Assembly (NCBI GenBank): GCA_003661385.1
Contig: QMWA01000032.1
Location: 1-11,698, forward strand
DNA from: Thermoproteota archaeon
Lineage (GTDB): Archaea; Korarchaeota; Korarchaeia; B14-G2
Reading direction: 5' to 3'
Length of the DNA: 11,698 nucleotides
The notes beneath the pieces were generated by a model. That model did no database searches. It saw only the letters and a program-made list of their open reading frames with translations, and was not told where the DNA came from. The position numbers were made by a program, and so were the translations under genes. Of the stretch, positions 6,484-11,698 are shown in pieces. Each line of letters begins with the position of its first letter. Positions within the stretch are counted from its first letter, which is position 1.

Positions 6484-7311
6484 CTACCCACCTGTAGGAG
6501 GAGCTGGAGGAGTGGCTGGCGGAGCTGGTGGAGCTCTTGGAGGCCTAGCTCTCCCCTCTTCTCCCTCCCCCCCCTCTCCCCCTCCTCTCTTCTCTCCTCC
6601 CTTCCTACCCTCTCTCTTCTCCTCTCCCTTCGCCTTGTGCTCTTGCTGTGCTGCTGGTGGGCTTGCAGGTGGCTTCTCTGGAGGTGTGGTTTGTGGAGGC
6701 CCTTTTGGAGCGCACTTCTTCACGGCTTCCTCGGCTACTTTCTGGAGGTCTATAGGGCACTTCCACCCTCTTCTTGCCATCTCGCCTCCTATAGCTTTTC
6801 CTTCCTCAGCGAAGGAGAGGGCGAGCTCTCTTAGGCTTTCAGCGAGCTCCCATGCCTGCTCCCTCAGGTCAGCTGCCATGTCCATGCTTACTTCAGCGAG
6901 CTCTCCTCCAAGAGAGCCTACTACGATGCCTATTGCCCTCATCTCAGCTGCCAGCACGGCCATTTCAGCCAGGAATGCGTCTAAGGTTATCTCACCGCTC
7001 TGGAGTGCTTGGATTAAGCTGAGCCTCCTCTCTCTGACCTCTGCTAGAGTCTGCAGCAGCCACCTATGTCTCTCATCTATCACACTGAGCTTCTCCCTGT
7101 GTGCTGTGAGGACTGTCATAGTCCTCTCTAGGATGAACTTGTGGATTAAAGCCTGCCTCTCTGCAATGAGCTCATGGAACACTATGGAGATCTCCTTGCC
7201 CAGGGGAAGGGTGTTGTCTTGGGCAGCAGCTAAGCAGCTGCACAGGCTGGCTGCGAGCACTAGTGCTAGTGTTGCACCCGCTGCTCTCCCAGCTGTATGC
7301 ATCTTCTCCAC
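6484..7311 (-). CDS. Secreted or surface coiled-coil protein with low-complexity Pro/Gly/Glu/Lys tail
   Basis: 275 residues; no family recognised. Residues about 8-30 form a signal peptide: a hydrophobic ATLALVLAASLCSCLAAA stretch with possible cleavage near AAA-QD. Cys24 and Cys26 lie in it, but there is no clear lipobox. Residues about 38-200 are almost wholly helical with heptad-like Leu/Ile/Ala spacing, suggesting a long coiled coil. Cys185 and Cys200 near its end could form a disulfide. From about 203 the tail is Pro-rich, then Gly/Glu/Lys/Arg-rich, then PPAPPATPPAPP, like a wall-associated or surface stalk. The GTG at 7311 has GGTGG four bases upstream; ATG 7302 is an alternative. It lies downstream of the membrane-bound helix-turn-helix gene in the same direction, but has its own TATA box and a phased repeat array. 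Its role may be as partner or target of that regulator (inference). Confidence 0.75.
   Translation of the reverse strand: MEKMHTAGRAAGATLALVLAASLCSCLAAAQDNTLPLGKEISIVFHELIAERQALIHKFILERTMTVLTAHREKLSVIDERHRWLLQTLAEVRERRLSLIQALQSGEITLDAFLAEMAVLAAEMRAIGIVVGSLGGELAEVSMDMAADLREQAWELAESLRELALSFAEEGKAIGGEMARRGWKCPIDLQKVAEEAVKKCAPKGPPQTTPPEKPPASPPAAQQEHKAKGEEKREGRKGGEKRGGGEGGEGEEGRARPPRAPPAPPATPPAPPTGG
6549..6631. repeat. 83-base polypyrimidine/polypurine tract inside a gene
   Basis: On the + strand 6549-6606 is uninterrupted C/T. A single A at 6607 is followed by another C/T run to 6631. On the - coding strand it is a purine run encoding the Gly/Glu/Lys/Arg part of the secreted protein's tail. Such tracts can form triplex DNA or slip in replication. 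Confidence 0.75.
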
Positions 7312-7342
7312 AGCACCACCCCTGTGCTCTCTGGCTTAGCCT

Positions 7343-7351
7343 GCTTTTAAC
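7343..7351 (-). promoter_or_regulatory. TATA-like box of the coiled-coil protein gene
   Basis: GTTAAAAGC on the - strand is centred about 36 bases before the GTG start at 7311. A transcript starting about 25 bases downstream would give a leader of some 10 bases containing GGTGG. The gene probably has its own promoter rather than relying only on the gene upstream. Confidence 0.45.
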
Positions 7352-7384
7352 GGTTTCTACGCCCTGGCGGCTTAGCTGGCGTCC

Positions 7385-7435
7385 TGAACTGTTCAATAGA
7401 GTTCATTTCTGTTCAATTGTGTTCAGTGTGCTTCA
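7385..7435 (-). repeat. Array of TGAAC pentamers at exact 10-bp spacing, probable regulator-binding array
   Basis: Read on the - strand, TGAAC occurs at 7425-7421, 7415-7411, 7405-7401 and 7395-7391. A near-copy TGAAG lies at 7435-7431, all with a 10-bp step. The spacers are five bases each, and three of the four are A/T-rich (ACAAT, AGAAA, TCTAT). The last pentamer is followed by A and an inverted copy, giving the 11-base palindrome TGAAC-A-GTTCA (7395-7385). Sites one helical turn apart lie on one face of DNA. The array starts 20 bases past the stop of the membrane helix-turn-helix gene and ends about 33 bases before the TATA box of the coiled-coil gene, a position suited to an activator or cooperative repressor. 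Confidence 0.7.
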
Positions 7436-7454
7436 GCAGCTGCAGTGGAGCCGC

Positions 7455-8372
7455 CTACCTCAGGTACACTATGTTCTGTCTGCCTACTCTCCTCCTGTAG
7501 ACCAGCCCCCTCCTCTCAAGCTCGCTGACAACCATGCTGACCTTGGCCTTGGAGAACCCTGTCAGCTCAACTATCTTTGACTGAGGTAGTGCTCCACCAT
7601 GCTTCTTGAGGAGCTGGATGACAAGCTGGTGTGCAGCTAGAGCAGGGGAAGCAGGCAGCTTCCTCCTCATCCTAGTGAGGGCTAGCGCTGCTGACGTGGC
7701 TAAAGCTGCTACTGCAGCTAGGACGTACGGGAGCATGCCTTCTAGGCGGCGTTCCGTGCTAGCTGGAGCCCCAGCCAGCTCTACGACTACTCTAGGCTCT
7801 CCTGCTCCAAAGTCTCTTCTCCCATACCATATAAGCTCTCCACCCCTCACCTGGTCTTGAGGAGGTGTAGCTGCTACCACTGTGGAGTGAGGGGGGAGCT
7901 TGATGATCAAGACATCGTCTCTCGAGAGGTAGAAGCCTCCTTCAAAGACATCTCCAATGACGACCTTGCTGTCCTCTACCCTAGCAAAGCCTCTCCAGTA
8001 GAACTCGTAGCGGATGACCCCATAGAGCCCTGTAGCAGCCTGGACCTTCCCGACCACTATGTTGAAGTCTGCAGCCTCCATGGAGCGTCCTGTGACGATG
8101 ACTGCTCTCTCAACTATGCTAGTCATCTTCTCCTCGAACTCCCTGAGGTGTGAGGACAGGTTCTTCTCAAGCTCTGCAGCATACTCGTCGAATGCTCTCA
8201 CTGCTTCATCGTCCTGTAGTAGCATCCTTCTTTCCACAACCCACTTAGCTCCTCCCTGCTCGTCTACAGTGATTATGAAAGCTGTTGAGAAGCTCCACCC
8301 AGCCTCCGGCTGAGTAGGCTGCCACATGAAGCTGACAGCAACTAGAGCTAGGAGAGCTCTTCCAGCTAGCAC
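7455..8372 (-). CDS. Membrane-anchored transcriptional regulator: signal/anchor, outside domain, TM helix, cytoplasmic winged HTH
   Basis: 305 residues from GTG 8372, which has GAGGTGG five bases upstream; GTG 8381 lies inside that site and would add three residues. The N-terminal hydrophobic segment (AGRALLALVAVSFMW) is a signal peptide or anchor. Residues about 20-205 form a mixed strand/helix domain expected outside the membrane, including a charged helix around 55-90. A membrane helix follows at about 213-233 (MLPYVLAAVAALATSAALAL), then an RMRRK stop-transfer sequence. The last 60 residues are a MarR/TrmB-like winged helix: HQLVIQLLKKHGGALPQ, VELTGFSKAKVSMVVSELERRGLV and a wing with RRRVGRQN. 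Archaea have membrane-tethered winged-helix proteins of this layout; I cannot name the outside domain. It probably senses an external or envelope signal. A phased TGAAC array directly downstream, before the secreted-protein gene, is a candidate target (inference). Confidence 0.8.
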   Translation of the reverse strand: MLAGRALLALVAVSFMWQPTQPEAGWSFSTAFIITVDEQGGAKWVVERRMLLQDDEAVRAFDEYAAELEKNLSSHLREFEEKMTSIVERAVIVTGRSMEAADFNIVVGKVQAATGLYGVIRYEFYWRGFARVEDSKVVIGDVFEGGFYLSRDDVLIIKLPPHSTVVAATPPQDQVRGGELIWYGRRDFGAGEPRVVVELAGAPASTERRLEGMLPYVLAAVAALATSAALALTRMRRKLPASPALAAHQLVIQLLKKHGGALPQSKIVELTGFSKAKVSMVVSELERRGLVYRRRVGRQNIVYLR

Positions 8373-8377
8373 GTAAG

Positions 8378-8384
8378 CCACCTC
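8378..8384 (-). promoter_or_regulatory. Ribosome binding site of the membrane regulator
   Basis: GAGGTGG on the - strand is followed by five bases and GTG 8372. The alternative GTG 8381 lies within the motif, so it is less likely to be the start. Confidence 0.5.
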
Positions 8385-8415
8385 ACTGAGATAGCTGCCC
8401 TAGTATCTAGGCCTA

Positions 8416-8429
8416 GCTCATATATGAGC
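8416..8429 (-). promoter_or_regulatory. TATA box inside a 14-base perfect palindrome, promoter of the membrane regulator
   Basis: GCTCATATATGAGC is its own reverse complement and contains the only good TATA element in the gap, centred about 50 bases before GTG 8372. A start about 25 bases downstream leaves a leader of roughly 25 bases with the ribosome site. A palindrome coinciding with the TATA box would let a dimeric repressor block TBP (inference). Confidence 0.5.
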
Positions 8430-8528
8430 CTCAGCGTGAGCAGCGGGGTATGCTGCCACATGCTAGTGTGCATCTAGCTGCAGAGCATCTGACCTGGAGC
8501 CTTAGGCTCTGAAGGCTACCTAGGGCAG

Positions 8529-9416
8529 CTAGGCTGTAGGCTGCACGTAGCCTACTGGCACATTCTCTCTCACGTGCTCTACAGTCTTCATCCCAGGTAT
8601 CACTGTGTGTATCCTCTTGTCTTCTAGCAGGGGCTTGAGCAGCTCTCTTGGCTTAAGCCACTTAAGCATCCTACCTCCTACGAAGGGCTTCTTCACGATG
8701 ACCCCTACGTCATTCTCCTCAGCTAGGTCCAAGACCTCCTCTATAGCAGTCCCCATGTAGAGTATGTTGTATGAGACCTGTACCACATCGAACTCACCTG
8801 AGAGTATGGCTAGGGCTATGGTCTTAGCTTCAGCCACGGGGTCCACACGTACTCTGAGGTCGAGCGCGCCATGCCCGCCTGTTATCCCGATGTACCTCAC
8901 CAAGCCAGAGTCTCTGAGCTCCTTGACCGCCTTGAGAGCTCCATTAGCCCCCATCACAAGCTTGAGGGTGCTGGGAGAGCTTACCGAGTGGAGCTGGATG
9001 ATGTCTATTGCTGGGACGCCAAGCCTACGTAGGCTCCCCTCTACGTCTGCCCTAGCCTTAGCTGCTCTCCTCTTGGCAGTCTTGGTTGCAACATACACTC
9101 TGCCACCATAGCGTCTGAGAGCTTCTCCAACAACCCTCTCACTTGCTCCCTTACCGTAGTTTGCAGCTGTGTCAACGAAGTTCACGCCCAGCTTAAAGGC
9201 CTCAAGCAGAGCCTCAGCTTCACGCACCCTCCTCAGAGGAGCCCCACCAAAGCCTATGACAGAGACCTCAAGCCCAGTACGCCCAAGCCTCCTCTTAGCC
9301 ATCTTACCTCCAGTAGTGAGCTCGGAGGAGAGCCTAAGCTTAGACAGCAGGAAAGCTAGAGCAGCTGCACCACCAGCTTTAAGAAAGCACCTCCTACTCA
9401 GCAAGACATCACACAC
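8529..9416 (-). CDS. Aldo/keto reductase with N-terminal Tat signal
   Basis: 295 residues. The first 25 contain a twin-arginine motif, S7-R-R-C-F-L-K13, followed by the hydrophobic AGGAAALAFLL, so the folded enzyme is probably exported by the Tat pathway. The reductase barrel begins near residue 41 (KRRLGRTGLEVSVIGFGGAP). The catalytic tetrad is complete: Asp82 and Tyr87 in VDTAANYG, Lys112 in TKTAK, and His143 in QLHSV. GITGGH (177-182) and VIPGMKTVEHVREN near the end fit the NADP(H)-dependent family. The C terminus is short: unlike many Tat-type relatives there is no ferredoxin-like Cys cluster. The physiological carbonyl substrate is unknown. No ribosome site precedes GTG 9416, but a TATA-like element lies 24 bases upstream, which suggests a leaderless mRNA. 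TTG 9404 is a weaker alternative start that keeps the Tat motif. Confidence 0.92.
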   Translation of the reverse strand: MCDVLLSRRCFLKAGGAAALAFLLSKLRLSSELTTGGKMAKRRLGRTGLEVSVIGFGGAPLRRVREAEALLEAFKLGVNFVDTAANYGKGASERVVGEALRRYGGRVYVATKTAKRRAAKARADVEGSLRRLGVPAIDIIQLHSVSSPSTLKLVMGANGALKAVKELRDSGLVRYIGITGGHGALDLRVRVDPVAEAKTIALAILSGEFDVVQVSYNILYMGTAIEEVLDLAEENDVGVIVKKPFVGGRMLKWLKPRELLKPLLEDKRIHTVIPGMKTVEHVRENVPVGYVQPTA

Positions 9417-9436
9417 TAGACCAGCTGACAGCCGCA

Positions 9437-9444
9437 GTTAAACC
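9437..9444 (-). promoter_or_regulatory. TATA-like box placing a leaderless start at the reductase GTG
   Basis: GGTTTAAC on the - strand is centred 24 bases before the first base of GTG 9416, so transcription would begin at or next to the start codon. The lack of a Shine-Dalgarno site before this gene agrees with that. Confidence 0.5.
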
Positions 9445-9867
9445 TTATGGAAAAACAGTCCATGAGCTGGCAGCTCGCCTAGACGCCAGCTCCAGCCCTG
9501 GAGAGCCTGCTGCATCTGAGCTGCTAAACCTCATGCGCGTGGCAAAATAGTGGGGGGATCAGGGACTGGAGGCAGTGGCGGTATTGGAGGTGGCAGTGCC
9601 AGCATAATTGACTGGCTTTGCCAGCTTATTTCAGCTGGTGTTGTTCCACGTAATTCACGCAGCGTGTGGGCTGCAGCTAGCTTGCTGCTCCTCTCAAGCA
9701 GGTTAGCTGGATGTGCTGGGCTGGGCGCAGCTGGAGGCCTAGCCTACCAGCTGGCTGAGGGCTGCTGAGCTGTCTACTGGATGCTAAGCTGGAGCAGTAT
9801 GGCGCACTAGCTAGGGGAAATAGGCTTTAGACTGGAGGCTTTAGCCTAAAGCAGGCGTGTCAGCAAC
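9445..9867. other. About 420 bases between divergent genes, no convincing gene
   Basis: This separates the reductase from the 427-residue gene. A frame at 9550-9768 would encode 72 residues (Gly-rich start, hydrophobic Ala/Leu-rich middle), but it has no ribosome site and looks like nothing I know. An 8-bp inverted repeat (GAGCTGGC 9464-9471 with GCCAGCTC 9485-9492) lies behind the reductase TATA box. AGCT occurs about 15 times from 9417 to 9916, which makes many short hairpins likely by composition alone. Confidence 0.5.
9838..9852. repeat. Inverted repeat GCTTTA/TAAAGC plus a direct copy, possible operator
   Basis: GCTTTA (9838-9843) and TAAAGC (9847-9852) are separated by GCC. A direct copy of GGCTTTAG lies at 9823-9830, 14 bases before the one at 9837-9844. 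The set ends 15 bases upstream of the TATA box at 9868, a position where activators or TFB-region repressors can bind. Confidence 0.35.
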
Positions 9868-9877
9868 CTTTAAATAC
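9868..9877 (+). promoter_or_regulatory. TATA box of the 427-residue protein gene
   Basis: CTTTAAATAC is a good archaeal TATA match. A start about 25 bases downstream falls near 9898, giving a leader of about 19 bases before GTG 9917. The only ribosome-site-like element, GGGTG at 9900-9904, is 12 bases from the start, rather far. Confidence 0.55.
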
Positions 9878-9916
9878 GTAGAGCGTTTGCCACTGCCGTG
9901 GGTGTAGTCGCCCTCT

Positions 9917-11200
9917 GTGGTCAAGCTGAAGGCTGCTTCTCTCAGAGTAGGCGTCGTGGTGTACTCTCCAGAAGGCTTATGGGATGATGGCAGCGTGTGG
10001 TCTCCTAAGCTCATCTGCAGGAAGCCCAGAGCTGGTGTAGCTCTCGAGCTGAGGTCTCTAGGGGTGTGCCTCGCTTCCGTCTGGGGGCAGCTTACACTGC
10101 CCTATAGGAGCGTGGGTGAGCTCGCTAGCAAGGCTAGGGAGGCAGCTGAGCTAGCTGCTTCAGCTGTGCTAGAGGAAGCTAGGTGCCTGGGGTGCTCCAG
10201 GTCAGGTCTGCTGTGTGTAAGCCACTTTACTGGAGGCTGCAGCAGCAGTGTGGCATACAGGCTGACTGCTCCATGGGCTAGGCTGCGTGTTAAGGGCTTT
10301 AGGTGCAGGCTAGGCATGGGCTTAGGGTACGTGTCTAGAAGTGGGATCACAGTCTGCACTCCCTTAGTAGGAGGTGTAGTGGGGAGGAAGCTGAGGAGGA
10401 GGGTTAGAAGGGCGCTGAGGCATGTCGCTGAGCTAGCTGGGTGCGTTGAGGCCTTGACGAAGGTCAGCAGACTTCCTAGCAGGCTAGGAAGGCTCAGCAG
10501 GCTCCTGGATGCTGTCCTATGTGAGCTGAACCCAAGGTACGTCAGGCTGAAGGCGCCACCGCTTCTCTCAGAGGCTTATGGAGCTTTTGCCTCGGCTAGA
10601 GGAGTCTACTCAGCTTACAGAGCTGCAGTCAGCATAGTAGTCTCTAGGCTGAGCTTGTGGCATGCTCCAGTTCTCGAGGCGTCTGTCAGGAGAGCACTGG
10701 AGCAGGGTGTTAGAGCAAGCTACGCGCTAAGGCTGTTTGAGGAGGCTAAGGGGGTTGAGCTGAGCGAGCTGGATGCTATAGTAGAGAAGCTAGGTGAGCT
10801 AGAGCACAAGATCCTGATGTGGCTTGCAGTAAAGCATGTGGATGATGCAGGTGAGGCTAAAGGGAGGTTCACTGGAGTTCTCAGCAACCACGTGAGCAGA
10901 CGTGGCGTAGAATGGGTCCTCGAGAGCATAAGCTCAAGGAAGCCTAGGATCGGCCTCACTGCACCAGAGCTGACAGAGCTGCTCTCACTAGGAGACAGGA
11001 AGCTCCTCTACAGGAGCAAGGGACCCTTAGCTAAGCTCCAGTCCAAGGGGCTCATCAAGGCAGTTAAAGCTAGGAAGCTTAGAGGAGGAAGCTACGTGGC
11101 TGCCTACACACTCAACTTAAGGCATGTGGTCTGCAGGCAGCTTGCATCTAAAGCCGCTTCAGCTGCCATGGAGGAGCTTAAGCTAGACCTCCTATGGTAG
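9917..11200 (+). CDS. Uncharacterised 427-residue helical protein with probable C-terminal winged helix
   Basis: No family recognised. The frame is long, follows a good TATA box, and a TAG at 9905-9907 limits the start, so it is probably real. Residues 1-60 are strand-rich (LRVGVVVYSPEG, VALELRSLGVCLASVWGQLTL). Residues 65-90 form an Ala/Glu helix. Cys90, 93, 100 and 108 (C-x2-C-x6-C-x7-C) could bind a metal, and Cys34, 51, 130, 147, 176, 202 and 406 make the protein unusually Cys-rich for one with no signal peptide. A very basic patch, KLRRRVRRALRH (158-169), may contact nucleic acid. The middle (about 185-305) is helical. Residues about 345-402 look like a winged helix (LTAPELTELLSLGDRKLLYRSKG, then GLIKAVKARKLRGGSYV as helix and wing). 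This suggests a DNA-binding or DNA-processing protein, but no enzyme motif is evident. Confidence 0.72.
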   Translation: MVKLKAASLRVGVVVYSPEGLWDDGSVWSPKLICRKPRAGVALELRSLGVCLASVWGQLTLPYRSVGELASKAREAAELAASAVLEEARCLGCSRSGLLCVSHFTGGCSSSVAYRLTAPWARLRVKGFRCRLGMGLGYVSRSGITVCTPLVGGVVGRKLRRRVRRALRHVAELAGCVEALTKVSRLPSRLGRLSRLLDAVLCELNPRYVRLKAPPLLSEAYGAFASARGVYSAYRAAVSIVVSRLSLWHAPVLEASVRRALEQGVRASYALRLFEEAKGVELSELDAIVEKLGELEHKILMWLAVKHVDDAGEAKGRFTGVLSNHVSRRGVEWVLESISSRKPRIGLTAPELTELLSLGDRKLLYRSKGPLAKLQSKGLIKAVKARKLRGGSYVAAYTLNLRHVVCRQLASKAASAAMEELKLDLLW

Positions 11201-11224
11201 AGCTTACTGATCTAAGCATTTGGC

Positions 11225-11239
11225 TGCAGCTGAGCTGCA
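11225..11239. repeat. 15-base palindrome between convergent genes
   Basis: TGCAGCT-G-AGCTGCA is a perfect inverted repeat with a one-base centre, in the 72-base gap between two converging genes. A hairpin at both 3' ends is possible, but no T-run follows, and the AGCT bias of the region weakens the case. Confidence 0.3.
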
Positions 11240-11272
11240 TGTGGGCTGCTGTAGGCTTGCTGCCGGCTTAGC

Positions 11273-11698
11273 TCAGCCCTCTAGCTCCTTTCTCAGCTCT
11301 CTAGCCATTATCTTGATGTCCTCTTCGCTTAGCCTGCCGTAGCTTATCCTCATCCACCTTGGGCTTCCGCTGAAGCCTTCTCCTGGAACCACCCCGATGC
11401 ATGCTTCCCTGTCTTCTCTGAGGAGGGAGTCTGCTAGCCTTATTGTGTCTTCTATCTTGGGGTGTGTTGTGTAGATGTAGAAGGCTCCCCTTGGCTCGAT
11501 GAACTTGAAGCCTAGGCCTCTGAGCTCTTCAGCTAGCATGTCTCTCTTACGCCTGTAGTACCTTCTTACCTCCTTGAAGTAGCTTTCTGTAGCCTTGCGC
11601 ATGACCTCAGCGTACACTATCTGGGAGATGTCTGCTACCCCAGCTGTCGTGTAGTACACTACCCTGGCTGCCTTGTCAGCTAGCTCCCTTGTCTGAGA
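11273..11698 (-). CDS. PLP-dependent aminotransferase (class I/II), C-terminal part; runs off right edge
   Basis: About 141 residues, with the frame open to the last base of the window. The GTG at 11659 is internal, since the codons beyond it continue the protein. The visible part is the small C-terminal domain of fold-type I aminotransferases. It has a helix SYFKEVRRYYRRKRDMLAEELRG.. with the family's Y..RRD pattern, then FIEPRGAFYIY, ACIGVVPGEGFSG, and WMRISYGR with the Arg that binds the substrate carboxylate. The PLP-lysine region lies outside the window, so specificity (aspartate, aromatic or other amino acids) cannot be judged. It converges with the 427-residue gene across a 72-base gap. 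Confidence 0.9.
   Translation of the reverse strand, partial: SQTRELADKAARVVYYTTAGVADISQIVYAEVMRKATESYFKEVRRYYRRKRDMLAEELRGLGFKFIEPRGAFYIYTTHPKIEDTIRLADSLLREDREACIGVVPGEGFSGSPRWMRISYGRLSEEDIKIMARELRKELEG

Noticed and set aside
6512-7339. A + strand frame of 275 residues over the coiled-coil protein gene
   Set aside because: It is antisense to a gene with a signal peptide, coherent coiled coil, TATA box and ribosome site. Its own product is Ser/Ala/Pro/Leu-rich with no protein pattern.
7385-7435. TGAAC repeats as a small CRISPR array
   Set aside because: Repeats are five bases and spacers five bases, far too short, and no cas gene is nearby.
9464-9492. 8-bp inverted repeat GAGCTGGC/GCCAGCTC as an operator or RNA hairpin
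   Set aside because: With AGCT so frequent here, repeats of this type are expected by chance, and its position gives no extra support.
9550-9768. Small Gly-rich, hydrophobic frame of 72 residues
   Set aside because: It has a GTG start without a ribosome site or promoter and no recognisable family; the product reflects the AGCT/GCTGG composition. Kept only as a remark on the intergenic stretch.

Overview
The window looks like chromosome from a thermophilic archaeon, most likely Thermoproteota (Crenarchaeota-like). The evidence is Arg codons that are nearly all AGG or AGA, frequent GTG starts, Shine-Dalgarno sites matching GGAGGTGA, TATA boxes about 25 bases before likely transcript starts, one probable leaderless gene, and an AbrB-type VapB/PIN VapC pair. 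No rRNA, tRNA, CRISPR array, transposase or phage gene was seen.

Left block (1-4945) is an acyl-metabolism locus of two converging transcription units. On the + strand lie an alpha/beta hydrolase cut by the window edge and a KAS III/FabH-like thiolase-fold enzyme. On the - strand an acyl-CoA ligase is followed by two tandem paralogous alpha/beta hydrolases. Three points are odd. The KAS III-like protein keeps its Cys but has Thr and Tyr where FabH has catalytic His and Asn. One hydrolase has Gly in place of its nucleophile Ser. The last hydrolase appears to start at CTG behind a perfect Shine-Dalgarno site, directly after its neighbour's stop.

Middle (4946-6483): about 710 bases with no convincing gene, then a compact vapBC toxin-antitoxin operon. 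It has a 13-base palindrome against its TATA box and a 9-bp inverted repeat just past vapC.

Right-middle (6484-9416) holds three - strand genes, each with its own promoter and each predicted to be exported or membrane-bound. In transcription order they are a Tat-signal aldo/keto reductase, a membrane protein with an outside domain and a cytoplasmic winged helix-turn-helix, and a secreted coiled-coil protein with a low-complexity tail. Between the last two lies an array of TGAAC pentamers repeated exactly every 10 bp upstream of the coiled-coil gene's TATA box. This is my best candidate for an undescribed system: a membrane-tethered regulator acting on a promoter for a secreted partner.

Right end (9417-11698): a gene-poor stretch very rich in AGCT, an unrecognised 427-residue protein with a probable C-terminal winged helix and many cysteines, and the C-terminal part of a fold-type I aminotransferase running off the edge on the - strand.
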